DNA of 64,000 nucleotides. It comes from Halomonas sp. 54_146. Its GTDB lineage: Bacteria > Pseudomonadota > Gammaproteobacteria > Pseudomonadales > Halomonadaceae. The DNA is taken from NCBI RefSeq assembly GCF_001507855.1, contig NZ_LGEN01000002.1, positions 100,523 to 164,522 of the forward strand, given 5' to 3'. Below the pieces are notes generated by a model. That model worked only from the letters and a program-made list of their open reading frames with translations. It ran no database searches and was not told the DNA's origin. Both the position numbers and the translations under genes were made by a program. Shown here piece by piece: positions 25,870-35,860 of this stretch; position 1 is the stretch's first letter, and each line of letters begins with the position of its first letter.

Positions 25870-27888
25870 ATGAACGAATCCAATCAACCGTCTAGCGTGG
25901 TGCCGGGCGGTAATGCGATTCAACCCCGCATGGTGCTGTGGTCAATCACCATTGTGGCGGTGGGTCTTTCCCTATTTCAGCTTTATTCTGCCGGTATTCA
26001 GCCCCTGGGGCTTTTTTATCAGCGCAGTATTCACCTTGCGCTGATCATGATATTGGCATTTTTAATGTTTCCTGCCTTTGGCCCCACCCGTAAGCGTGGG
26101 GTTTTAGGGTGGGGCTTGGACGTGCTGTTTTTGGCGGGTGCGGTGCTCACCGGTGGCTATTTGGTGTTCAACCTGGATGACATTTTTAGTCGTGCCGGGT
26201 TCTGGAGCGACACCGATATTCTGGTGGCCTGTATTGCCACCGTGACCGTACTGGAAGCCAGCCGCCGTGCGGTAGGTTTCGGGATGACCGTAATTGGCCT
26301 GCTGGCGATTATTTACGCTTTCGCCGGGCCGCGCGGCGAGCTGCCGTGGCTGGGTGAGTGGATGCCGGGCATTCTGGAACACCGGGGCTATACCATTGAC
26401 CGTGTCGCTGGCCAGCTCTACTTGGGGCAGGAAGGTATCTTCGGCCTGCCGCTAGGCGTCGCGGCCACCTATATCTTCATTTTCGTGCTGTTTGGCGCTT
26501 TTTTGGAGTGCACCGGGGCAGGCAAGTTCTTTATTGATATGGCCTATGCGGCTACCGGCCGCCAGCGCGGTGGGCCGGCCAAAGCCGCGGTATTAGCCTC
26601 AGCGGGGATGGGCTCTATTTCCGGTAGCGCGATTGCCAACGTGGTAACCACCGGGGCCTTTACCATTCCACTGATGAAACGCCTGGGCTATAAGGCCAAG
26701 CAGGCGGGCGGTATTGAAGCCGCGGCTTCTACCGGCGGGCAGATTATGCCGCCGTTGATGGGCGCGGGTGCTTTCTTGATTGCCGAGTACACCAACACGC
26801 CGTATTTGGATATCGTCAAAGTCAGTATCCTGCCGGCGATTATGTATTTTTCTACGGTTTACCTGTTTGTGCATATCATCGCGTTAAAGCAAGGCATGCA
26901 GGGGCTTCCCAAGCATGAGCTGCCGCAGATGCGCCAAGTCATGAAAGATGGCTGGCACTTCCTGCTGCCGCTGGCGGTGCTGGTGTGGCTGCTGGCGATG
27001 AGCATGTCGCCGATGCGGGTAGGTTACTACGCGGTGGTCACCATGGTGGCCGTGGCGGTGATCCGCTATGCGCTGTGGTTCTTTTTTGTGGCACCCCGCC
27101 AAGGGCAGCCCGTCACGGTTAGCGCGACCAAAAACATGCTGCATTCAGGCTTATCTAAACTGATCGAGGGCTTGGAGCTGGGCGCGCGCAATGCGGTAGC
27201 GGTTTCCATGGCCTGTGCGGTCGCCGGAATAATCGTTGGCGTTGTCGGCTTGACCGGGTTAGGGCTGAAGTTCTCCTCCATGATGATGGCTTTCTCCGGT
27301 GGCAACATCCTGCTGGCGCTATTAATGGTGTTATTAGCCAGCTTGATTTTAGGCATGGGCCTGCCGGTCACCGCCAGTTATATCGTTTTGATTGTGCTGG
27401 TCGGGCCTGCATTGACCGCTGAGTTTGGTATTCCGCTGCTGGTCGCTCACTTGGTGGTGTTCTGGTATTCCCAGGATTCCAACGTGACGCCGCCCATCGC
27501 CTTGGCAGGCTTTGCCGGGGCGGCGATTGCCGGTAGTAAACCCATGGAAACCAGCTTCCAGGCGTGGAAGTTTGCCAAAGGGCTCTATTTGATCCCGCTG
27601 TTTATGGTGTTCAACCCTGAGATCATTATGGGGGGAGCGGTGCCGGTGGTTATCTGGAACGGCGTGATCGCCATACTGGCGCTGGGTGCCTTTGCGGCGG
27701 CCTTGGAGGGGTACTTGTTTACCAAGATGTCGTGGCTACCACGCGTGGCGATCACCGCCGCTATCTGTGGGGTGTTTTACCCCAACCTGATGACTGAGAT
27801 TGCCGGTGTGGTGGTGATGGTCATTGCCATTGGCGCTAACTGGCTGGCCAGTAAGCGTGAAGCTCACGTAACGCCCGTTAGCGGTTAG
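25870..27888 (+). CDS. TRAP transporter fused 4TM/12TM permease
   Basis: A 672-residue membrane protein in which the small (DctQ-like) and large (DctM-like) TRAP subunits are fused, as is usual for TAXI systems. An N-terminal group of helices (about 20-150) is followed by the large domain with SASAG-type motifs (AVLASAGMGSISGSAIANVVTTGAFTIP split as AGMGSISGSAIANV and TTGAFTIPLM) and GMGLPVTASYIV. It drives Na+-coupled uptake of the solute delivered by the TAXI protein. GAGGA precedes the start. The operon ends at the terminator at 27937. The substrate may be glutarate or a related C5 acid, judged by neighbouring genes. Confidence 0.93.
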   Translation: MNESNQPSSVVPGGNAIQPRMVLWSITIVAVGLSLFQLYSAGIQPLGLFYQRSIHLALIMILAFLMFPAFGPTRKRGVLGWGLDVLFLAGAVLTGGYLVFNLDDIFSRAGFWSDTDILVACIATVTVLEASRRAVGFGMTVIGLLAIIYAFAGPRGELPWLGEWMPGILEHRGYTIDRVAGQLYLGQEGIFGLPLGVAATYIFIFVLFGAFLECTGAGKFFIDMAYAATGRQRGGPAKAAVLASAGMGSISGSAIANVVTTGAFTIPLMKRLGYKAKQAGGIEAAASTGGQIMPPLMGAGAFLIAEYTNTPYLDIVKVSILPAIMYFSTVYLFVHIIALKQGMQGLPKHELPQMRQVMKDGWHFLLPLAVLVWLLAMSMSPMRVGYYAVVTMVAVAVIRYALWFFFVAPRQGQPVTVSATKNMLHSGLSKLIEGLELGARNAVAVSMACAVAGIIVGVVGLTGLGLKFSSMMMAFSGGNILLALLMVLLASLILGMGLPVTASYIVLIVLVGPALTAEFGIPLLVAHLVVFWYSQDSNVTPPIALAGFAGAAIAGSKPMETSFQAWKFAKGLYLIPLFMVFNPEIIMGGAVPVVIWNGVIAILALGAFAAALEGYLFTKMSWLPRVAITAAICGVFYPNLMTEIAGVVVMVIAIGANWLASKREAHVTPVSG

Positions 27889-27936
27889 TCGCCAGCGCAG
27901 CGAAGTGCCAAGCTATAAAGCACGAAAGCAAGCACC

Positions 27937-27971
27937 AAAAAAGCCCGGAGAGATTGCTCTCCGGGCTTTTT
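27937..27971. terminator. Bidirectional intrinsic terminator
   Basis: A perfect stem AGCCCGGAGAG/CTCTCCGGGCT with loop ATTG is flanked by A and T runs on both sides, between the convergent TRAP permease and mrcA genes. Confidence 0.93.
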
Positions 27972-28029
27972 CATTGGGGCGTTGCGTAGATGCGTTGATC
28001 AATGGTGGTTCGTTAATGGATGCGCTGAG

Positions 28030-30558
28030 TCAGAAGATTGACTCAGCGGTGCCTGAACCTTGAGAGCCGCTGACTTCTTCTAGCTCGCGGCTGATGCGGC
28101 GCTGCTGGTAATCCGGCAAGTGGTCCTGATGGAACAGCTCTGTGATACCGCCAGGCTGGCCGTCCGCTAAGCGCTGGCCTGAGTCTGCGTCTACGCGCGC
28201 AGTCACGATAGTCGCTGGGCGTTCGGGCAGGGCACTCGGCGTACCTTCCAAGGCATTACCCATAAAATCCACCCAGATAGGTAGCGCGACATTGGCACCG
28301 TACTCAGCGATAGTTTCGTTGCTGTCTTTGCCTACCCAAACCGTAGTGACAATATCGCTGTTAAAGCCTGCAAACCAGGCGTCGCGCTGGCTATTGGTTG
28401 TGCCGGTTTTACCCACAATGTCGTCGCGGTTCAGGCTTAACGCGCCGCGGCCAGTGCCCGAAGTGATAACGTCACGCAGCATATCGCGCAGGATATACAC
28501 TGCGGCCGGGTCGGCCACTTGGTTGGCTACCGGGTGCTCGCGGCCATCAATCACGACGGTTTCCTGGCCTTCAGCGCAGCTTGGGCAAGCCACCTGCGGC
28601 GTGGCTTCGTCGACGATTTCGCTGTCATCGTTGCGGGTAACCCGTTCGATAAACCAGGGGGCTACCTGAAAGCCGCCATTGGCGATCACGGAATAGGCAT
28701 TGGTCATTTCCATTGGCGTTAAGCTTGCGCTACCCAGTGCCAATGCCAAACCATGAGGCAAACGCCCTGGGGCAAAGCCGAAGCCTTCTAGATAGTCAAT
28801 CGTGTGATCTATCCCCATCGTTTGCAGCACGCGAATAGTGACCAAGTTACGCGAGCGGGCCAGCGCCGGGCGCAAGCGCATGGGGCCTTGAAAATCGCGG
28901 CTGGAATTGACCGGTCGCCACAGCGAGTTACTGCCGTCGTCCAGTACCACTGGTGAATCGTTGACGACGCTGGCAGCATTCATTTCGCCGTCTTCAAGAG
29001 CCGCTAAGTAAATAAACGGTTTGAAGATGGAGCCTGACTGCCGCTGCGCCTGCACCGCCCGGTTAAACTTGCTGGCGTTAAAGTCAAAGCCGCCCTGCAG
29101 CGCAAGAATGGCACCGGTGCGTGGGTCTTGAGCGACCAGTGAGCCTTCAGCATCTGGGCGCTGGGAAAGCCGCAGCGAGCCGTCTTCGTTCTCAATGACG
29201 CGAACCAGGTCGCCGCGCACCGCAATTTGGTCTGCTGAGCTAGGTTCAGCGCCGCGGCTACGGGGGCTAAGGTAAGGGCGCGCCCAGTTCAAACCCTCCC
29301 AGGGAATGGTTTGTAAGCCGTTATTACGGGTCAGTACCTGCATTTCGCGGCCGCTACTTTCTACCACGATGGCAGGCTGCAAAAGGCCATAGTTGGGCGT
29401 GCGCTCAAGCACTTGAACCCAGTTGCTAACGTCGCCCGTGACCCCTTCGACTTCGGTTTGGCTACGTTGGGCCGCTTGACGAGCGGTTTGGCGAATTTCA
29501 GGCGACTCAGCAAGCTCCTCTTCCAGCCCTTGGGTAGCGGTTTGTTCCTGGGCTTCTACCAGGCTTGCGGCGATGTCTCGCTGTTCTGGCCCGCGCCAGC
29601 CGTGGCGTAGGTCGTAATCGGCCAGCCCGCTGGCTAGCGCCTGGTGGGCGAAGGGCTGCAGCTCGCTATCAATCGTGGTGTAAATGCGATAACCGCCGGT
29701 ATAAGCGTCATCACCAAAGCGTTCCACCGCATATTGGCGCGCCATTTCCGACATATAGGCGGCGTCTACTTCCACCTGGGTATAGTGACGGCGGGCGGTG
29801 ACCGGCGCTTGAACGGCTACTTGATAGGTGTCGTTGTCGATATAGCCAAGCTCGCGCATGCGGAACAGAATCCAGTTGCGTCGAATCAGCGAGCGTTCGG
29901 AGTTAGCCAGCGGGTTAAAGGCCGAGGGCGCTTTAGGCAGGCCCGCAATCATCGCTGTTTGCGCTAGGGTGAGTTCAGCCAGTGGCTTGTCGTAATAGGT
30001 TTCAGCCGCGGCCGCGATACCGTAGGCGCGGTTACCCAGGAAAATCTTATTAACGTAAAGCTCGAAAATTTCCTCTTTGCTGAGCACCTTTTCCATTTGC
30101 AGCGCGAGTAAAATCTCGCGAATTTTACGGGTAAAGGTTTGGTCCAGGGTCAGCAGGTAGTTTCGCGCTACTTGCATGGTGATCGTTGAACCACCGGATT
30201 GGATCGTGCCGCCACTCTGGATAAGCTCCATGGCGGCACGCGCTAGGCCACGTGGGTCGACACCCGCATGGTCAAAGTAGCTGGCATCCTCGGCGGCGAT
30301 CAAGGCATTGATCATATCTTGCGGGATTTGATCAAAATCGATTTCCATGCGCCGCTCTTCACCGAACTCGCCAATCAATTTACCGTCGCGGGTAAAAATG
30401 CGCAGCGGGGTGTGTAGCTCGAAGTCCTGCAGTTGGCGAACATCGGGCAGCCCTGGTGCAAAATAAAGGGCGGCGCCGATCACGGCTAATGCCGTGGCAC
30501 CAGCCAAGGAAACAACCAGGAAAAATAACGACACAATAAGGGTTCGAAGAAACGTCAT
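28030..30558 (-). CDS. mrcA: Penicillin-binding protein 1A (bifunctional class A PBP)
   Basis: From the ATG at 30558 an 842-residue class A PBP: N-terminal membrane anchor (MTFLRTLIVSLFFLVVSLAG), GT51 glycosyltransferase (catalytic Glu in AAEDASYFDHAGVD, then GGSTITMQVARNYLL), an OB-like insertion domain, and a transpeptidase with SIFKPF (catalytic Ser), SRN and KTGTT. It polymerises and cross-links peptidoglycan. An upstream ATG (30597) adds 13 residues and is possible. It is divergent from pilM, the conserved mrcA-pilMNOPQ arrangement of gammaproteobacteria. Confidence 0.95.
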   Translation of the reverse strand: MTFLRTLIVSLFFLVVSLAGATALAVIGAALYFAPGLPDVRQLQDFELHTPLRIFTRDGKLIGEFGEERRMEIDFDQIPQDMINALIAAEDASYFDHAGVDPRGLARAAMELIQSGGTIQSGGSTITMQVARNYLLTLDQTFTRKIREILLALQMEKVLSKEEIFELYVNKIFLGNRAYGIAAAAETYYDKPLAELTLAQTAMIAGLPKAPSAFNPLANSERSLIRRNWILFRMRELGYIDNDTYQVAVQAPVTARRHYTQVEVDAAYMSEMARQYAVERFGDDAYTGGYRIYTTIDSELQPFAHQALASGLADYDLRHGWRGPEQRDIAASLVEAQEQTATQGLEEELAESPEIRQTARQAAQRSQTEVEGVTGDVSNWVQVLERTPNYGLLQPAIVVESSGREMQVLTRNNGLQTIPWEGLNWARPYLSPRSRGAEPSSADQIAVRGDLVRVIENEDGSLRLSQRPDAEGSLVAQDPRTGAILALQGGFDFNASKFNRAVQAQRQSGSIFKPFIYLAALEDGEMNAASVVNDSPVVLDDGSNSLWRPVNSSRDFQGPMRLRPALARSRNLVTIRVLQTMGIDHTIDYLEGFGFAPGRLPHGLALALGSASLTPMEMTNAYSVIANGGFQVAPWFIERVTRNDDSEIVDEATPQVACPSCAEGQETVVIDGREHPVANQVADPAAVYILRDMLRDVITSGTGRGALSLNRDDIVGKTGTTNSQRDAWFAGFNSDIVTTVWVGKDSNETIAEYGANVALPIWVDFMGNALEGTPSALPERPATIVTARVDADSGQRLADGQPGGITELFHQDHLPDYQQRRISRELEEVSGSQGSGTAESIF

Positions 30559-30761
30559 TGACAAAAAGCACCCTGGAAAGAATGAGAAGATCGGCATCTA
30601 AACGGCCGTATCATGCAATTGGCAGCCATTATAGGAAGCTGGGGCGAAGGCCACCAGTGTTGATATGGCGTAAGTTTGTTCGCGTGTGACATAACTAAAA
30701 ATCATGTAACCTCAGCCTACACGTGAAAAGCGGGCGATAAGCAGGTGGAGCCAACCCCAAT

Positions 30762-31823
30762 ATGCGCTTTCTAAAATCTGGTAAAAGCTTGATTGGCGTC
30801 GATATTACGTCGGCGACCGTTAAGTTGCTTGAGTTAAAACAGTGCCACGATAATTACCAAGTAGAAAGCTATGCCGTGCGGCCGCTACGCGAAGGGGCAG
30901 TGGTGGAGCGCCGGATCCGTGATATTGATGACGTCGCCAGTGTGCTTAGCCGTGCGGTGGAACATGCAAAACCTTCTACTCGCAAGGCTGCGGTGGCCGT
31001 TCCCGCCAGCGCCGCGATCACCAAAACGATTAGCTTTCCCATTGGGCTGAGTGAAGAGGAAATCGAAGAGCGCATCGTGGCCGAATCTGACCGCCATATT
31101 CCTTTTCCGTTCAATGAAGTCGCTTTTGACTTTGAGTGCCTGGGCCCCGCGCCGTTTGACGACGAGCAGCAGCAGGTGGTGCTGGTTGCCTGCCGCCAGC
31201 ACGATGTGACTCAACTCACCGAAACGCTAGAACGAGCCGGGTTGGAACCTGCCGCGGTAGACGTGGAAACCTTCGCCATGGAGCGTTCACTGGCCGAGCT
31301 ACGCCGCCAGCTAAAGGTGGAAAATGACCCCACCGCCTGCGTGGGCCTCGTCGATTTTGGTGCCAATATGAATGCTTTTCACGTCGTTCGTGGCGGGCAT
31401 ATCGTTTACACCCGCGATACGGTGTTTGGTGGCCGGCAATTAACCGATGCGATTCGCGAACGCTACGGCCTGAGTATGGAAGAGGCAGGCTTTGCCAAAA
31501 AGCGCGGCGGGCTGCCTGATGATTACTACGAAAAAGTCCTTAACCCTTTTCTGGAAACGGCGGTTCAGCAGGTGGGTCGTTCTTTACAGCTTTATTACAC
31601 GTCTGAGCGTCAGCAAGAAGTGAAACACATTGTATTGGCCGGCGGGTCGAGCGTTATTCCCGGGCTTGCCGAGCGAATTGCTGAAGACAGCGGCATGTCA
31701 GTGACCATTGCCAACCCCTTTAAACGTATGCAGGTCAATAAACGCTTAAACCTTCAAGCGCTGACCAATGACGCGCCGGCGATGCTTACCGCAGGCGGCC
31801 TGGCGATGAGGGTAAGTCAATGA
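30762..31823 (+). CDS. pilM: Type IV pilus assembly protein PilM
   Basis: A 353-residue actin-like ATPase: SLIGVDITSATVKLLEL near the N-terminus, AVPASAAITKTISFP, GLVDFGANMNAFHV and VLAGGSSVIPGLAERIAE (nucleotide-binding loops of the actin fold). PilM sits under the inner membrane, binds the PilN tail and links the PilNO ring to the motor. It is the first gene of pilMNOPQ. Its last five codons form the first unit of a 14-bp tandem repeat that separates it from pilN. Confidence 0.96.
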   Translation: MRFLKSGKSLIGVDITSATVKLLELKQCHDNYQVESYAVRPLREGAVVERRIRDIDDVASVLSRAVEHAKPSTRKAAVAVPASAAITKTISFPIGLSEEEIEERIVAESDRHIPFPFNEVAFDFECLGPAPFDDEQQQVVLVACRQHDVTQLTETLERAGLEPAAVDVETFAMERSLAELRRQLKVENDPTACVGLVDFGANMNAFHVVRGGHIVYTRDTVFGGRQLTDAIRERYGLSMEEAGFAKKRGGLPDDYYEKVLNPFLETAVQQVGRSLQLYYTSERQQEVKHIVLAGGSSVIPGLAERIAEDSGMSVTIANPFKRMQVNKRLNLQALTNDAPAMLTAGGLAMRVSQ

Positions 31824-31875
31824 GAGTAATTCGATGCGAGTAAGTCGATGTGAGTAAGTCAATGAGAGTAAGCCA
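31806..31875 (+). repeat. Five 14-bp tandem repeats at the pilM/pilN junction
   Basis: Units are ATGAGGGTAAGTCA, ATGAGAGTAATTCG, ATGCGAGTAAGTCG, ATGTGAGTAAGTCA and ATGAGAGTAAGCCA, followed directly by the pilN ATGAGC. The first lies in the pilM coding sequence. Each unit restores an ATG and, being 14 bp, changes frame; the ATGs at 31820, 31834 and 31862 open peptides of 5-7 codons and the one at 31848 stops at once. Confidence 0.92.
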
Positions 31876-32442
31876 ATGAGCATTACCATTAACCTGCTGC
31901 CTTGGCGGGAAGCGCAGCGCGAACGGCGGACCCGAAAGTTCTATGCCATCGTCGTCGCGATGCTGCTGCTTGGCGTGGTGCTTGGTCTGCTTGTCTCTCA
32001 GTTCTACCAGCTCAAATTGGCCGCCCAGCAGCAGCGTAATGCCTATGTGAGTGACTATATTGGCCGCCTTGAAGCCGATATCGCAGGCGTATCGCGTTAC
32101 GCACGCGATGCCGAACGCTTAGGTGAACAGCTAGCGGTGTTCCAGGCGTTACAGGCTGAACGAACGGACAACGTGCAGCTTTTTAACGACGTGGCAGAAA
32201 GCGTGGCTAACGGCGTCATCTATCAACGGTTATCGAAAAGCGGTGATCGTGTCAGTGTCACCGCGGTGGCCAACAGCGAGCGTCAGGTTTCTGAGCAGCT
32301 GCGCCGCATTGCCGCGCTGCCGGGGCTGGGGGTGCCTTCGTTTTCGGCGGTTGAAAATGACCGAAGCGGCACTGGCCGCGTATTTCGTTTTGACGTAGAG
32401 CAAATTGATATAGAACAAGCGACAATGGTGGCAGCGCCATGA
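31876..32442 (+). CDS. pilN: Type IV pilus assembly protein PilN
   Basis: A 188-residue bitopic inner-membrane protein. The conserved cytoplasmic INLLPWRE motif (residues 4-11), which docks into PilM, is followed by one transmembrane helix (about 23-45), a coiled coil (about 46-95) and a ferredoxin-like periplasmic domain. It forms the PilN/PilO heterodimer of the alignment complex. Its stop overlaps the pilO start (ATGA). The ribosome site is embedded in the upstream 14-bp repeat and is weak, so coupling to pilM or to the repeat mini-cistrons is likely. Confidence 0.95.
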   Translation: MSITINLLPWREAQRERRTRKFYAIVVAMLLLGVVLGLLVSQFYQLKLAAQQQRNAYVSDYIGRLEADIAGVSRYARDAERLGEQLAVFQALQAERTDNVQLFNDVAESVANGVIYQRLSKSGDRVSVTAVANSERQVSEQLRRIAALPGLGVPSFSAVENDRSGTGRVFRFDVEQIDIEQATMVAAP

Positions 32443-33089
32443 ACATTAACCGCGAACAGTGGGCTATTGAGTGGCAGCGTCTGCGCGATGTTGATTGGCG
32501 GGATTTAGACATCAAAGAAGCCGGTGGCTGGCCGTTGCTGTTAAAAGTGTTGAGCGGCTGCCTGGCGCTGCTGATGGCGTTCTCCATCGTGGTATGGCTA
32601 GTGGTGAGCGAACATCGCGATGCATTAAGGGCGGCGCAGCAACAAGAGGTGAGGCTCTTGAGTGAATACCGTAGCAAAGCCTCTGAAGCGGCTTTCCTGC
32701 CGGAAATGCGCGAGCAGCTGGCCTCCCTTGAAACGCAGATGGCCCGTTTACGCACCATGCTACCTACCGGCGCGGAAATTCCTTCGCTGCTGGACAGCAT
32801 TAGCGATGCGGCGGTCAATCACCGCTTATCCATCGACGCCATTCGGTTGGGTTCAACGCAAACCCATGCCCATTATGTCGAGCAACCGCTGGACATTCAG
32901 GTGCGCGGTGGCTATCACCAGCTTGCTCGCTTTAGTGCCGATATTGCCGCGCTGCCACGCATGGTGACTCAACACGATTTTACCCTGGAGCCCGTTGAAG
33001 GGCGCGGAGACACGCTGCAGCTGTCGCTTTTAGCGCGCACCTATCGCTATATGGACGAGCCTGGTACTGGCGGGGGGCAAACGCCATGA
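32439..33089 (+). CDS. pilO: Type IV pilus assembly protein PilO
   Basis: A 216-residue protein with a short cytoplasmic tail (WRDLDIKEAGGWP), one membrane helix (about 35-58), a coiled-coil stretch (about 60-110) and a periplasmic ferredoxin-like fold. It pairs with PilN and contacts PilP. It overlaps pilN and pilP by 4 nt at each end, so the operon is tightly coupled. Family assignment rests on order and architecture, which match the canonical pilMNOPQ cluster. Confidence 0.94.
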   Translation: MNINREQWAIEWQRLRDVDWRDLDIKEAGGWPLLLKVLSGCLALLMAFSIVVWLVVSEHRDALRAAQQQEVRLLSEYRSKASEAAFLPEMREQLASLETQMARLRTMLPTGAEIPSLLDSISDAAVNHRLSIDAIRLGSTQTHAHYVEQPLDIQVRGGYHQLARFSADIAALPRMVTQHDFTLEPVEGRGDTLQLSLLARTYRYMDEPGTGGGQTP

Positions 33090-33679
33090 AGCGCATCGTA
33101 TCCACGCTTTGGCTGGTGGCTTGCGTTGGCGTGTTAACGGGCTGTGCAGATGCCGATTTAGACCAGCTAGCGCAGACGCTAGAGGATATTAAACGGTCGC
33201 CTGGGGGAGAGCCGCCGACGATCACCGTCTCGCTGCCTGAGAGCCAGCCGTTGGCTTATTTATATAGCGAAGGCCGCAGCCCCTTCTTGCCGCCAGAGGC
33301 AATTGCTCAGGGTAACGTGAGCCGTGACGACGGCGCTCTTGCGCCTGACCAGCAGCGCACGCCAGAGCCGTTAGAGCGCTTTTCGCTGCAGGAGCTGCGA
33401 TTGGTCGGTACCATGCAAATGGGCAACCGTCAGGTGGCGATGATTGCATCCCCAGATGGCAATGTGACCAGCGTGCAAGAAGGCAACTATATGGGCACTG
33501 ATTACGGGCGTATTGCCGGTATTTCGGGGCAAGCAATACGCGTTACCGAGCGGGTGTTTACCCAGCGTGAAGGCTGGCAGGAGCGGCAGGTCACTCTGAG
33601 CATCAATGAAGAACGCACCGTCAACCCGTCGGTTGAACCCTCGGTCGAGCCGTCGATGGAGCCGTCTTTCGAGCCATAG
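33086..33679 (+). CDS. pilP: Type IV pilus lipoprotein PilP
   Basis: A 197-residue lipoprotein: signal with lipobox LTGC (acylated Cys near residue 20), a disordered linker (about 30-90), then the HR/beta domain (LQELRLVGTMQMGNRQVAMI, VQEGNYMGTDYGRI). It bridges the PilNO ring to the PilQ secretin. The C-terminus carries four 12-bp tandem repeats (33629-33676) encoding SVEP, SVEP, SMEP and SFEP, an unusual tail that probably arose by local duplication. Confidence 0.94.
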   Translation: MKRIVSTLWLVACVGVLTGCADADLDQLAQTLEDIKRSPGGEPPTITVSLPESQPLAYLYSEGRSPFLPPEAIAQGNVSRDDGALAPDQQRTPEPLERFSLQELRLVGTMQMGNRQVAMIASPDGNVTSVQEGNYMGTDYGRIAGISGQAIRVTERVFTQREGWQERQVTLSINEERTVNPSVEPSVEPSMEPSFEP

Positions 33680-33763
33680 CTCAAGCAGTCTTTCGAGAAC
33701 CAGCATTGCTGTGTCGTTTGCAGCAGTCGATGCAGCCATTTTACCAGTAAGCGGATAATGCTC

Positions 33764-35860
33764 ATGGCAGTTACAGCTTGGCGGATTACTCTTTGCATGT
33801 TCATGGTGGCACTCTTGACGTCGTTCTTGCTGGTCTCGGCACCGGCTTCGGCAGCGATGTCGACCCTAACGGGTATCGAGGTGCAACAGGTCGACAATGG
33901 CGAGGTGAACCTTGACCTTCGCTTCACCGGCGGCATGCCTGAGCTGCGTAGTTATCGTTTAAACAACCCGCCACGGGTGGCGCTGGATTTGGCCGACACC
34001 CAAAACGGTTTAGCCGAACGACGTATTACGATTGATCGCAATGGCGTCCAACAAATCACCGCGTTAGAGGCCAATGGCCGCATGCGTTTGGTAGTGAGCC
34101 TGAGCGAGTCGCGAGAATTTACTTCGCAAGCGTTGGATGACCGGCTGCGGGTTACCTTTGCTTCCAACGCCAGCAGCGCTCCCAGCAATGTTTCCAGCCA
34201 TGTTTCCAGCCCCTCGCCCGGCATTTTTTCAGCAGGGCTTGCGACCGATGATGGGCCGCAGATTGAAAATATTGACTTTCGCCGCGGCGTAGATGGTGCC
34301 GGTCGGCTGTTGGTCACCTTTGACCGTGAAGGCATTGTGGCCGATGTGCGTGAAGGCGGCCCCGATCAAGTCAGGGTGGATCTGCGCGATGTGGCGATTC
34401 CTGATTCGCTTAACCAGGTCTACGATGTCACCGATTTTGCGACCCCCATCACGCGTATTACACCACGCGCCAGCCAGGGGAATACGCAGCTCGTCATTGC
34501 TACCCAAGGGGCTTATGCGATGATTTCTTCGCAAAGCGGCCGCACGCTGACCGTCGAAGTGCAGCCCGCCAGTCAGGAATCGCAGCCTTCCCAGGCGACA
34601 GGCGAACGTTTCAGCGGTGAGCGTTTGAGCCTTAACTTTCAGGATATCGAAGTGCGTTCGGTGCTAGCCACGCTGGCCGAATTTACCGGGCTGAATTTAG
34701 TCGCCAGCGACAGCGTAACGGGCCGCGTAACGCTCAACTTAAACGATGTCCCTTGGGACCAGGCGCTCGCGCTCATCCTGCAAAGCCAGGGGTTATCCAG
34801 CCGTGAGCAGGGCAACGTGATTGTGGTAGCGCCCGCCGCTGAGCTGGCCGATTTAGAGCGCCAGCAGCTAGAGGCGCGCAACCAGCGCGAGACGCTCTCG
34901 CCGCTGGTGACGGAGTTTATCGAGATTAAATATGCGCGGGCTGAAGACTTAGCCCAGCTGCTGCGCGGGGGCGATAATGACGGCTTTGGGTTACTCACCG
35001 AACGTGGCCGTGTCAGCATTGACCAGCGCACCAACACGCTGCTGGTGCAGGATACCGCCGACCAAGTGCGCGATATTGTACGCACGATTGACCGTTTAGA
35101 TGTCGCTGTCCGTCAGGTGCAAATAGAAGCCCGTATTGTGATCGCCAGGGACACCGCATCCCGGGAGCTGGGCGTTAATTGGGGCATGTCGAGCACTCGA
35201 GGCTTTCAAGAGGGCGATAACGGTTTCCAGCGGCGAGACATTAACCCTAGTGGCCTAAATCGCGCCCAGGGCGGGTTAACCGTGGACTTAGGCGAAGCCA
35301 CAGGGCCTGGCAGCGGCTTTAGCTTTGGTTATCTTTCCGGCGATATCTTGTTGGATTTAGAGCTGCGTGCGCTGGAAAGCGAAGGTAAAAGCCAAACCAT
35401 TTCTCAGCCCCGCATTATTACCGCCAACCAGCGCATGGCACGTATCAGCCAGGGTGAAGAGCGTGCCTTCCAAAGCATCGATGGCAACGAAAACCCCAAT
35501 ACCGAGTTCAAAGAAGCCTTGCTCTCTTTGGAGGTAACGCCGCAGATTACCCCGGATAACCGCATTATCATGGATTTGGTGATCAGAAATGACAGCTTTC
35601 GTGAATCAGAATTTGGCGGTGAACCGCCGATTGATACTAACGAAATTGAGACCCAAGTATTGGTAAATAACGGCCAAACCGTGGTGTTAGGCGGTATTTT
35701 GACCACCGAAGAGCTACGCCAAATCGCCAAAACACCGCTGTTGGGTGATATTCCTTTGCTAGGTAGGCTGTTTCGCTATACCGAAGAGAGCAATGAAAAG
35801 GTAGAGTTGTTAGTCTTTATCACTCCACGACTCCTAGACGATGGCTTAACGGTTCGCTGA
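33764..35860 (+). CDS. pilQ: Type IV pilus secretin PilQ
   Basis: About 698 residues: signal peptide, two AMIN domains that bind peptidoglycan (about 30-120 and 155-265), an STN/N0 domain ([20 protein letters not shown]), an N1 domain ([17 protein letters not shown]) and the C-terminal secretin barrel ([45 protein letters not shown]). It forms the outer-membrane pore for the pilus. Two in-frame ATGs exist; I prefer 33764, eight bases after a GGA, to 33758. Its stop shares an A with the aroK start (TGATG). Confidence 0.95.
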   Translation: MAVTAWRITLCMFMVALLTSFLLVSAPASAAMSTLTGIEVQQVDNGEVNLDLRFTGGMPELRSYRLNNPPRVALDLADTQNGLAERRITIDRNGVQQITALEANGRMRLVVSLSESREFTSQALDDRLRVTFASNASSAPSNVSSHVSSPSPGIFSAGLATDDGPQIENIDFRRGVDGAGRLLVTFDREGIVADVREGGPDQVRVDLRDVAIPDSLNQVYDVTDFATPITRITPRASQGNTQLVIATQGAYAMISSQSGRTLTVEVQPASQESQPSQATGERFSGERLSLNFQDIEVRSVLATLAEFTGLNLVASDSVTGRVTLNLNDVPWDQALALILQSQGLSSREQGNVIVVAPAAELADLERQQLEARNQRETLSPLVTEFIEIKYARAEDLAQLLRGGDNDGFGLLTERGRVSIDQRTNTLLVQDTADQVRDIVRTIDRLDVAVRQVQIEARIVIARDTASRELGVNWGMSSTRGFQEGDNGFQRRDINPSGLNRAQGGLTVDLGEATGPGSGFSFGYLSGDILLDLELRALESEGKSQTISQPRIITANQRMARISQGEERAFQSIDGNENPNTEFKEALLSLEVTPQITPDNRIIMDLVIRNDSFRESEFGGEPPIDTNEIETQVLVNNGQTVVLGGILTTEELRQIAKTPLLGDIPLLGRLFRYTEESNEKVELLVFITPRLLDDGLTVR

